Origin: an uncultured Lachnospiraceae bacterium
GTDB lineage: Bacteria; Bacillota; Clostridia; Lachnospirales; Lachnospiraceae
NCBI GenBank assembly: GCA_910579935.1
Contig: CAJTVQ010000018.1
Coordinates: 1-64,000 of the forward strand
DNA length: 64,000 bases
Direction of reading: 5' to 3'
Position 1 is the first letter of the stretch. Each line of letters opens with the position of its first letter. Below, in pieces: positions 35,282 through 43,102 of this stretch. Under the pieces are notes generated by a model, which had not been told where the DNA came from, ran no database searches, and worked only from the letters and a program-made list of their open reading frames with translations. The translations under genes were made by a program, and so were the position numbers.

Positions 35282-35641
35282 ATGAGAGCATCTTCTATGG
35301 ATACCCATATGGGAAATATAGCGATTGACACCGAAGTGATTGCACAATACGCCGGAGCGGTTGCCATGGAATGTTTCGGAATCGTCGGTATGGCCGGAGT
35401 GAATATGAAAGACGGGCTGGTAAAGCTGCTTAAGATGGACAGCATGACAAGAGGGATCAGAGTGGCTTTGAAAGGGCACAGGCTGACGCTGGACTTTCAT
35501 GTGATCGTTGCATACGGTGTAGGGATTCTTGCGGTATCGGACAATCTGATCAGTAACGTGAAGTATAAGGTGGAAGAATTTACGGGAATTGAAATTGAGA
35601 AAATCAACATCTTTGTTGAAGGTGTAAGAGTGATTGATTAA
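35282..35641 (+). CDS. yloU: Asp23/Gls24 family protein (YloU)
   Basis: The 119-residue protein has the Asp23/DUF322 fold (GNIAIDTEVIAQYAGAVAMECFGIVGM, and IAYGVGILAVSDNLISNVKYKVEEFTG-like strands). It is associated with envelope homeostasis. AGGAGG precedes the ATG. Its end overlaps the leader of the DAK2 gene, the conserved yloU-yloV order of Firmicutes. Confidence 0.93.
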   Translation: MRASSMDTHMGNIAIDTEVIAQYAGAVAMECFGIVGMAGVNMKDGLVKLLKMDSMTRGIRVALKGHRLTLDFHVIVAYGVGILAVSDNLISNVKYKVEEFTGIEIEKINIFVEGVRVID

Positions 35642-35654
35642 GGAGGATTTTGTT

Positions 35655-37328
35655 GTGGCTAATACGATCGACGCTAAGATGTTTGCCAGAATGTTCTTGG
35701 CTGGTGCAAAAAATTTGGAAGCAAAGAAAGAGTGGATCAATGAGTTGAACGTGTTTCCCGTTCCGGACGGCGATACGGGCACTAATATGACATTGACCAT
35801 TATGTCTGCGGCAAAAGAAGTATCAGCATTGCAGAATCCCGATATGGCTTCTCTCTGTAAAGCAATATCTTCCGGTTCCTTAAGGGGGGCAAGGGGGAAT
35901 TCGGGCGTTATCCTGTCCCAGCTTTTCAGGGGATTTACCAAAGGTGTCAGAGATTATGAGGAAGTGAACGTGGAAATCATTGCTGACGCTTTTGACAAGG
36001 CGGTGGAAACTGCTTACAAGGCAGTCATGAAACCGAAGGAAGGCACGATCCTTACGGTGGCGAAAGGCGGCGCAAAAAAAGCGAGGGAACTGGCCGATAA
36101 AGGGGAAGAGGATTTAGGCGTTTTTCTTGGTGAAGTAATAAAATACGCGGATGAGGTTCTGGCGAAGACGCCGGAGATGCTTCCGGTCTTAAAGCAGGCA
36201 GGAGTGGTGGATTCCGGCGGCCAGGGACTGATGCAGGTCCTGAAAGGGGCATATGATGTATATTGCGGCAAGGAGATCGACCTGACCATAACGGATGTGA
36301 AACCGTCTTCCGCCGGCAGTGTACAGATGAATATGGATGCACAGGCGCAGGCGGATATTAAATTCGGATACTGTACGGAATTTATTATCATGCTGAACCG
36401 CAATTTCAACATTAAGCAGGAGATGGATTTTAAGGCTTATCTGGAATCCATCGGCGATTCCATTGTAGTAGTTGCGGATGATGACGTGGTCAAGGTACAT
36501 GTACATACCAATGACCCGGGACTTGCCATCCAGAAAGCATTGAAGTACGGTGCGCTTTCCAACATGAAGATTGACAATATGCGGCTGGAACATCAGGAAA
36601 AACTGTTTAAAATGTCGGAAAAACAAAAAGAAGAAACGAAAGAGGCTGAGCCGGAAGCCGCACCGAAGAAAGAAGTCGGGTTTATCGCCGTTTCGGTGGG
36701 CGAAGGAATCAATGAAATCTTTGAGGGTTTAGGCGTGGATCATATGATCGAGGGCGGCCAGACCATGAATCCGAGTACGGCAGATATGCTGGATGCGATT
36801 GAGAAGGTCAATGCGGATACGGTTTTCATCCTGCCCAATAACAAGAATATCATATTGGCGGCAGAGCAGGCGGCCCATATGGTAGAGGACAAGAAAATCG
36901 TGGTGATTCCTACTAAAACGGTTCCGCAGGGCATTACGGCGGTCATCAATTATGTGCCTGATTTAAGCGTAGAGGAAAATACGGATACGATGATCGAAGA
37001 AATCAAGGCAGTCAGCACGGGACAGGTAACTTATGCGGTCCGTGATACGATCATCGACGATAAAGAGATTCGGCAGGGAGATTATATGGGTATCGGCGAC
37101 AGCGGTATTTTGTCCAATGGTGCAGATATATCCGAGGTTACGCTGAAAATGGTAGAGGATATGATGAGCGGTGACAAGGAGCTGATCAGCATTTACTACG
37201 GGGCGGAAGTGACCGGGGAAGCAGCGGAAGCATTGGGCGGCGTCATTGCAGAGAAATATCCGAAGTGCGACGTGGAGCTGCAGTATGGCGGACAGCCTAT
37301 TTATTATTATATTATTTCGGCGGAATAA
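35655..37328 (+). CDS. DAK2-domain fatty acid kinase subunit (YloV/FakA-like)
   Basis: The 557-residue protein has an N-terminal DAK2 kinase domain (NVFPVPDGDTGTNMTLTIMS, RGARGNSGVILSQLFRGF) and a C-terminal FakA-type domain that resembles DegV-like proteins. FakA phosphorylates fatty acids bound to a FakB/DegV protein; a DegV gene lies about 2 kb downstream. GTG at 35655 is the best start because AAGGAGG lies 8 nt upstream. Confidence 0.92.
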   Translation: MANTIDAKMFARMFLAGAKNLEAKKEWINELNVFPVPDGDTGTNMTLTIMSAAKEVSALQNPDMASLCKAISSGSLRGARGNSGVILSQLFRGFTKGVRDYEEVNVEIIADAFDKAVETAYKAVMKPKEGTILTVAKGGAKKARELADKGEEDLGVFLGEVIKYADEVLAKTPEMLPVLKQAGVVDSGGQGLMQVLKGAYDVYCGKEIDLTITDVKPSSAGSVQMNMDAQAQADIKFGYCTEFIIMLNRNFNIKQEMDFKAYLESIGDSIVVVADDDVVKVHVHTNDPGLAIQKALKYGALSNMKIDNMRLEHQEKLFKMSEKQKEETKEAEPEAAPKKEVGFIAVSVGEGINEIFEGLGVDHMIEGGQTMNPSTADMLDAIEKVNADTVFILPNNKNIILAAEQAAHMVEDKKIVVIPTKTVPQGITAVINYVPDLSVEENTDTMIEEIKAVSTGQVTYAVRDTIIDDKEIRQGDYMGIGDSGILSNGADISEVTLKMVEDMMSGDKELISIYYGAEVTGEAAEALGGVIAEKYPKCDVELQYGGQPIYYYIISAE

Positions 37329-37332
37329 GTAA

Positions 37333-39387
37333 ATGGACGGCAGTGCAAAGATTACGGAAATAAAGGGCGTAGGGGAAAAGACGGCAAAGCTTTTTCAAAA
37401 ACTGAATATCAGGACTGTGGAGGATCTGCTGCATAATTATCCGAGAGACTATGAAGATTTCAGGGAACCCCTTGCCATTTCGGATTGTACGGCGGGAGAA
37501 TTATGTTCCGTACGCGCCTGTCTGGCAGGCAATATAACGGCGAAGAAGGTGCGCAATCTGACCATACTGAACTTTGTTGTCAAAGATGCAGGCGGTCAGA
37601 TTTTTATGACATATTTTAATATGCCTTATGTAAAGAGTATCCTGAAAAAAGGGTTGTTTTATATTTTCAGGGGCGTGGTACAGGAAAAGAACGGCAGACT
37701 GGTAATGGAACAGGCAAAGATTTATAAGCCGGAGGAATATTTTAAGCTGACCGGAATCTTACAGCCCAGGTATCCGCTGACGGCCGGTCTGAGCAATCAT
37801 ATGGTGGCCAGGGCGATAAAGCAGGCGCTGTCACTCTATGAGTTTCCGCCGGATCATCTGCCGGAATGGGTGAAAGACGGACAGCAGCTTGCAGATCACC
37901 GGAAGGCTTTGGAAGAAATCCACTTTCCTCCGGATCTTGAAAGTATGCGGAGGGCGCGCAGGCGTCTTGCTTTTGACGAATTTTTCCTGTTTATCCTGAT
38001 GCTGCGCAAATGCAGGGAACAGAATGAAGGATTGGAAAACAGATATCCCATGATGGAAGCGGCGCAGACGAAACGTCTGCTGGAGGCGCTTCCTTATGAA
38101 CTGACCGTGGCCCAGAAAAGGGTTTGGGAGGAAATCAAGGCAGATTTGCAGGGAAAGAAAGTCATGAACCGGCTGATTCAGGGAGACGTGGGTTCAGGCA
38201 AAACGATCCTTGCTTTTCTGGCGCTGCTGATGTGTGCAGCCAACGGTTATCAGGGGGCGCTGATGGCGCCTACCGAGGTGCTTGCCGCGCAGCATTATGA
38301 GTCCATGACGGAACTGACGGAAAAATACGGACTGCCTTTCCGGCCGGTACTTCTGACCGGCTCCATGACAGCGAAAGAGAAGCGCCGGATATATGAGGCC
38401 GTCAGCTGCGGAACGGCAAATGTGATCATCGGTACCCATGCGCTGATCCAGGAGCGGGTGGAATACCGGAAACTGGCATTGGTGGTGACGGACGAGCAGC
38501 ACCGTTTCGGAGTACGGCAGCGGGAACATCTGGCGGAAAAAGGGGAAAACGTACATGTGATGGTGATGAGCGCCACGCCGATTCCGAGGACACTGGCGAT
38601 CATTTTATACGGAGATCTGGATATTTCCCTTGTGGATGAACTTCCGGCGGACAGGCTTCCGATCAAAAACTGCGTAGTGGGTACGGAGTACCGGGAAAAG
38701 GCATACCGCTTTATCACAAGAGAAGTGGAAGCGGGACGTCAGGTTTACGTCATCTGTCCAATGGTGGAAGAGGGAGAACTGGAAGGTGTGGAGAATGTTG
38801 TTTCCTATACGGAAAAACTGCGGAGTATTCTGCCTCAGGACATACAGGTTGCCTGTCTCCATGGAAAGATGCGTCCGGCGGATAAAAACAGGATCATGGA
38901 GGAATACGCCGCCCACAATATTGATGTGCTGGTATCTACCACGGTGATCGAGGTGGGGATCAATGTTCCGAATGCAGCGGTGATGATGATTGAAAATGCA
39001 GAGCGCTTCGGCCTGGCGCAGCTGCATCAGCTGCGGGGCAGGGTAGGCAGGGGAGAGTATCAGTCCTACTGCATTTTTATCAATGGTTCCGGCAAACCGC
39101 AGGCATTTGAAAGGCTGGATATCCTGAACCGTTCCAACGACGGATTTTATATCGCGGAAGAAGATCTGAAGATGCGCGGACCGGGAGATCTGTTCGGGAT
39201 ACGGCAGAGCGGACTGATGGACTTTAAGGTGGGGGATGTTTATCAGGATGCGGATTTGCTGAAAGAAGCCGGAGCATGTGTGGAGAAGCTGCTGGCTGAA
39301 GACGAAGGGATGGAGAGGCCGGAGCACAGGGCACTTTTGGATTATGTGGACAAGGTGTTTTGGCAGGCGGACGTCCGGACGATTTAA
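37333..39387 (+). CDS. recG: ATP-dependent DNA helicase RecG
   Basis: This replication-fork and Holliday-junction remodelling helicase has 684 residues: N-terminal wedge (OB fold, about 60-150), helicase domain 1 with Walker A GDVGSGKT and DEQHRFG, then helicase domain 2 (STTVIEVGINVPNA, QLRGRVGRG). The spacing to the DAK2 gene is 4 bp, as in many Firmicutes. Confidence 0.97.
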   Translation: MDGSAKITEIKGVGEKTAKLFQKLNIRTVEDLLHNYPRDYEDFREPLAISDCTAGELCSVRACLAGNITAKKVRNLTILNFVVKDAGGQIFMTYFNMPYVKSILKKGLFYIFRGVVQEKNGRLVMEQAKIYKPEEYFKLTGILQPRYPLTAGLSNHMVARAIKQALSLYEFPPDHLPEWVKDGQQLADHRKALEEIHFPPDLESMRRARRRLAFDEFFLFILMLRKCREQNEGLENRYPMMEAAQTKRLLEALPYELTVAQKRVWEEIKADLQGKKVMNRLIQGDVGSGKTILAFLALLMCAANGYQGALMAPTEVLAAQHYESMTELTEKYGLPFRPVLLTGSMTAKEKRRIYEAVSCGTANVIIGTHALIQERVEYRKLALVVTDEQHRFGVRQREHLAEKGENVHVMVMSATPIPRTLAIILYGDLDISLVDELPADRLPIKNCVVGTEYREKAYRFITREVEAGRQVYVICPMVEEGELEGVENVVSYTEKLRSILPQDIQVACLHGKMRPADKNRIMEEYAAHNIDVLVSTTVIEVGINVPNAAVMMIENAERFGLAQLHQLRGRVGRGEYQSYCIFINGSGKPQAFERLDILNRSNDGFYIAEEDLKMRGPGDLFGIRQSGLMDFKVGDVYQDADLLKEAGACVEKLLAEDEGMERPEHRALLDYVDKVFWQADVRTI

Positions 39388-39393
39388 ATCGGA

Positions 39394-39421
39394 TTGACTT
39401 TTAGAAAAGGAATGTTATAAT
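39394..39421 (+). promoter_or_regulatory. Promoter of the DegV gene
   Basis: TTGACT and TATAAT are separated by 16 bp, immediately after recG, so DegV can be made separately. Confidence 0.7.
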
Positions 39422-39495
39422 TATCCCGTGGCGGCAAGCCGGGAAAAGATTGAGGAAAAGGAGAGCATCCGTTTGGTACGGATCGGTAGGGCAAA

Positions 39496-40356
39496 GTGGC
39501 AAAAATTGCAATAGTAACGGATAGCAACAGCGGAATCACACAGCAGCAGGCAAAGAAATTGGGAGTTCATGTACTTCCCATGCCTTTTATGATCAATGAA
39601 GAGACTTATTTTGAAGATATCAGCCTGACTCAGAAGGAATTTTATGAGCGGCTGGCGAACGGGGACGATGTGGTAACAAGCCAGCCTTCACCGGAGTCGG
39701 TGATGAATTTGTGGGACGGACTGTTAAAGGAATACGATGAAATCGTCCACATTCCCATGAGCAGCGGTCTGTCCGGTTCCTGTCAGAGCGCTTTGATGCT
39801 GGCACAGGATTATGACGGCAGGGTACAGGTGGTCAATAACCAGCGGATATCCGTAACCCAGAGGCAGTCGGCCCTGGATGCGATGAAGCTGGCGGAGCGG
39901 GGAATGGATGCCCGGCAGATTAAGGATTTTCTCGAAGCGGATAAATTCAATTCCAGTATTTATATTATGCTGGACACCCTGTATTATTTAAAAAAAGGCG
40001 GGAGGATCACGCCGGCCGCGGCTGCGCTTGGAACGCTGCTGAAACTGAAGCCTGTCCTGCAGATCCAGGGTGAGAAACTGGATGCGTTCGCAAAGGCAAG
40101 AACGACCAATCAGGGAAAAACCATTATGATAAATGCCATCCGCAACGACATGAACAACCGTTTCGGCGGTGCGGACAAGGAAAAGATCTGGCTGCAGGTA
40201 GCTTATACTTATAACACGGACGCGGCGCAGGTATTAAAGGAAGAACTGATGGATGAGTTTCCCGGTTTTGACATACATGTGGACCCGCTGTCTTTAAGCA
40301 TAGCCTGCCATATCGGTCCGGGTTCCCTGGCAGTGGCATGTTGCAAGAAAATATAA
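39496..40356 (+). CDS. DegV family fatty-acid-binding protein (FakB-like)
   Basis: The 286-residue protein has DegV signatures: IVTDSNSGITQQQAKKLGVHVLPMPFMI, TSQPSPESV and MSSGLSGSCQSA, the fatty-acid headgroup loop. DegV/FakB proteins hold the acyl chain that FakA phosphorylates. The start is GTG at 39496; its ribosome binding site is weak. Two large palindromes fill the region downstream. Confidence 0.93.
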   Translation: MAKIAIVTDSNSGITQQQAKKLGVHVLPMPFMINEETYFEDISLTQKEFYERLANGDDVVTSQPSPESVMNLWDGLLKEYDEIVHIPMSSGLSGSCQSALMLAQDYDGRVQVVNNQRISVTQRQSALDAMKLAERGMDARQIKDFLEADKFNSSIYIMLDTLYYLKKGGRITPAAAALGTLLKLKPVLQIQGEKLDAFAKARTTNQGKTIMINAIRNDMNNRFGGADKEKIWLQVAYTYNTDAAQVLKEELMDEFPGFDIHVDPLSLSIACHIGPGSLAVACCKKI

Positions 40357-40379
40357 GTGGGATTGATATTGTGGAAGAG

Positions 40380-40642
40380 GACGCCCCTGTCCGGGTGCTT
40401 TGGCGGTTTGGTTGTTCCCCGTTTTCCATGCACTTATTCCGGTGGATTTTTCTAAGCAGAATAGCAGTTTTTTTCCATGCTGCGGGCCGCCATCAAGCGG
40501 CATCCCTGCCGCATCGGGCTGAACCGGCCATCCATGTCCGGTTCCCCTTAGGTATCGACATTCTGCTAAGAAAAATTCCACCGGAAACGCAGCATGGAAA
40601 ACAGGTAAAAACCAAACCGCCAAAGCACCCCGACAGGGGCTG
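40380..40642. repeat. Long palindromic element 1
   Basis: Arms at 40380-40463 and 40559-40642 (about 84 bp each) are inverted copies. They share GTGCTTTGGCGGTTTGGTT, GTTTTCCATGC, TTCCGGTGGA and TTTTTCT[AT]AGCAGAAT with few mismatches. The loop contains smaller hairpins (GCGGCATCC, GAACCGG with CCGGTTC). A transcript would fold into one very long stem. No gene is present. Confidence 0.85.
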
Positions 40643-40702
40643 TGTATTGCCCAAATATCAGTTTTAGAGAATGAGAATTCTGTGATATTTAGCCAGTACC
40701 CA

Positions 40703-41011
40703 GCTCCGGCCAAAGGGATTTCGCGGCGGCAGGTTCCGGCTTACGGGGTGGGGTTTCTGTCCCTGTTTTCTATGCTCAGATTCCGATGTGCGTTTTTCTT
40801 AGCAGAATTCCACAACATAAGGCGAAATGGCCATGGATGGCCATTTCAGCCCGATGCGGCATGGATGCCGCTTGAGGGCGTGCCGCAGCCTGGAGAAACC
40901 CATATTATTCTGCTTAGAAAAACCCATCGGAATCGGCGCATGGGAAACAAGGACAGAGAACCCCACCCCGTAAGCCGGAACCTGCCGCCGCGAAATCCCT
41001 TTGGCCGGAGC
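40703..41011. repeat. Long palindromic element 2
   Basis: Arms at 40703-40808 and 40907-41011 (about 105 bp) are inverted copies. The outer 50 or so bases are identical (start GCTCCGGCCAAAGGGATTTC) and the inner part ends in TTTTTCTTAGCAGAAT. The loop (ATGCGGCATGGATGCCGC, TGGCCATGGATGGCCA) matches the loop of element 1 in inverse orientation, so the two are relatives. Short frames across it are by-products. Confidence 0.85.
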
Positions 41012-41068
41012 GTCCCCCCAACATTACTATGATCAGGCGTCACCGTCAAACCGGGACGCTTTTTCTTC

Positions 41069-41097
41069 TTTCCAATAAACAAAATCTGTGTTATACT
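41069..41097 (+). promoter_or_regulatory. Candidate promoter of the topoisomerase pair
   Basis: TTTCCA and TATACT are separated by 17 bp, 65 bp before the ATG and just outside palindrome 2. The -35 is poor. Confidence 0.4.
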
Positions 41098-41161
41098 ACA
41101 AATTGTCTTTTTAAAAAAAGCAAACGTCTGTACGGCGTTGTAGTAAGAAAGGATGAAAGCA

Positions 41162-43084
41162 ATGGCAAAGGATGATACATACGGAGCCAAGAGCATAACG
41201 GTTTTAGAGGGATTGGAGGCAGTCCGGAAAAGACCGGGCATGTATATCGGAAGCGTGTCGACAAAGGGACTGAACCATCTGATCTACGAGATAGTGGACA
41301 ATGCGGTGGATGAACATCTGGCCGGGTATTGTGATACGATAAAAGTAACTTTGGAAGCGGACGGTTCCGCTACGATAGAAGATAACGGCCGGGGAATTCC
41401 GGTAGGGATGCATGAAAAAGGCGTCAGCGCCGAACGTCTGGTATTTACAACGCTCCATGCGGGCGGCAAGTTTGACAATAATGCATATAAGACTAGCGGC
41501 GGTCTGCACGGGGTAGGGTCATCGGTCGTAAACGCATTGTCTGCTTATCTGACGGTTCAGGTAAAACATGGCGGCCTGGTTTATGAGGACCGGTATGAAA
41601 GGGGGAATCCGGCCATTGAACTGGCGGACGGCCTGCTGCCGGTCATCGGAAAGACGAAAGAAACGGGAACGAGGATTAATTTTCTGCCGGACGATACGAT
41701 TTTTGATAAGACGAGATTCAAGGAGGATGAAGTTAAGAGCCGGCTTCACGAAACGGCTTATTTAAATCCCCAGCTTACGATTCTGTTTACGGACAAGAGG
41801 AGGGAACCGGAAGAAAAGACGGAATTCCATGAACCGGAAGGAATCGTCGGTTTCATTAAGGATATGAACAAAGCGAAGGAAACCATCCATGACGTCATTT
41901 ATTTTCAGGGAGAAAGTGAAGGCATTTCCGTGGAAGCGGCATTCCAGTACGTGAACGAATTTCATGAAAATGTGCTTGGTTTCTGCAATAACATATACAA
42001 TTCCGAGGGCGGCACCCATCTGACCGGCTTTAAGACCATGTTTACGAATGTCATCAATACCTATGCAAGGGAATTGAACATTTTGAAGGAAAAAGATGTG
42101 AACTTTACCGGGGCGGATGTGCGAAACGGCATGACGGCAGTGATTTCCATCAAGCACCCGGACCCCAGATTCGAAGGGCAGACAAAGACAAAGCTGGATA
42201 ATCAGGATGCGGCCAAAGTAGTCAGCAAAGTGACGGGGGAGGAAATCGTACGCTATTTTGACCGCAATCTGGAAACGCTGAAAAATGTCATCGGATGTGC
42301 GGAAAAAGCGGCGAAAATCCGTAAAACGGAGGAAAAGGCCAAAACCAACATGCTGATCAAACAGCGGTTTTCTTTTGATTCCAACGGAAAGCTGGCCAAC
42401 TGTGAGTCGCGGGATGCTTCTAAGTGCGAGATTTTCATTGTAGAGGGAGATTCCGCCGGCGGCAGTGCGAAAATGGCGAGGAACCGGGCTTTTCAGGCTA
42501 TTTTGCCCATACGGGGAAAGATACTGAACGTGGAAAAGGCCAGTATAGACAAGGTACTGGCCAATGCGGAAATTAAGACGATGATCAATGCTTTCGGCTG
42601 CGGATTTTCGGAAGGGTACGGCAATGACTTTGATATATCCAAACTCCGTTATGACAAAATCGTCATTATGACGGATGCGGATGTGGACGGCTCCCATATT
42701 TCCACGTTGCTTCTGACGCTTTTTTACCGTTTCATGCCGGAGCTGATTTATGAGGGCCATGTGTATATCGCCATGCCGCCCCTGTATAAAGCCATGCCTG
42801 CCAAAGGCGCGGAGGAATATCTGTATGACGATAAAGCGCTGGAACGTTATCGGAAGCGGCACAAAGGGCCTTTTACCCTTCAGAGGTATAAAGGTCTGGG
42901 CGAGATGGACGCGCAGCAGCTGTGGGAGACGACTTTGGATCCGGAGACAAGGATGTTAAAGCTGGTGGAGATCGAGGATGCACGGATGGCGTCCGAAGTA
43001 ACGGAACTGCTGATGGGAACGGAAGTTCCGCCCCGTAAGGCGTTTATTTACGAACACGCCACGGATGCGGAACTGGATATATGA
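41162..43084 (+). CDS. Type IIA topoisomerase subunit B (GyrB/ParE-like)
   Basis: The 640-residue ATPase subunit has GHKL motifs (EIVDNAVDEHLAG, DNGRGIPVGMHEKG, GGLHGVGSSVVNALS), a transducer domain and the TOPRIM centre EGDSAGGSAKMARN with DADVDGSHI and the C-terminal QRYKGLGEMDAQQLWETT. The ATG at 41162 has GAAAGG 9 nt upstream; the ATG at 41153 does not. Length and the partner's features fit topoisomerase IV or a second gyrase set better than the oriC-linked gyrB, because dnaA, dnaN and recF are absent. Confidence 0.9.
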   Translation: MAKDDTYGAKSITVLEGLEAVRKRPGMYIGSVSTKGLNHLIYEIVDNAVDEHLAGYCDTIKVTLEADGSATIEDNGRGIPVGMHEKGVSAERLVFTTLHAGGKFDNNAYKTSGGLHGVGSSVVNALSAYLTVQVKHGGLVYEDRYERGNPAIELADGLLPVIGKTKETGTRINFLPDDTIFDKTRFKEDEVKSRLHETAYLNPQLTILFTDKRREPEEKTEFHEPEGIVGFIKDMNKAKETIHDVIYFQGESEGISVEAAFQYVNEFHENVLGFCNNIYNSEGGTHLTGFKTMFTNVINTYARELNILKEKDVNFTGADVRNGMTAVISIKHPDPRFEGQTKTKLDNQDAAKVVSKVTGEEIVRYFDRNLETLKNVIGCAEKAAKIRKTEEKAKTNMLIKQRFSFDSNGKLANCESRDASKCEIFIVEGDSAGGSAKMARNRAFQAILPIRGKILNVEKASIDKVLANAEIKTMINAFGCGFSEGYGNDFDISKLRYDKIVIMTDADVDGSHISTLLLTLFYRFMPELIYEGHVYIAMPPLYKAMPAKGAEEYLYDDKALERYRKRHKGPFTLQRYKGLGEMDAQQLWETTLDPETRMLKLVEIEDARMASEVTELLMGTEVPPRKAFIYEHATDAELDI

Positions 43085-43102
43085 TAAAGGAGTTAGAATG
43101 CC

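Noticed and set aside
40338..41032. Several 100-140 codon frames across the two palindromes, on both strands
   Set aside because: They are translations of inverted repeats, read similarly in both directions with no protein motif or ribosome binding site.
41762..42862. Minus-strand frame of about 366 codons opposite the topoisomerase B gene
   Set aside because: It is a shadow of the TOPRIM-containing gene, with His/Arg-rich composition and no domain.
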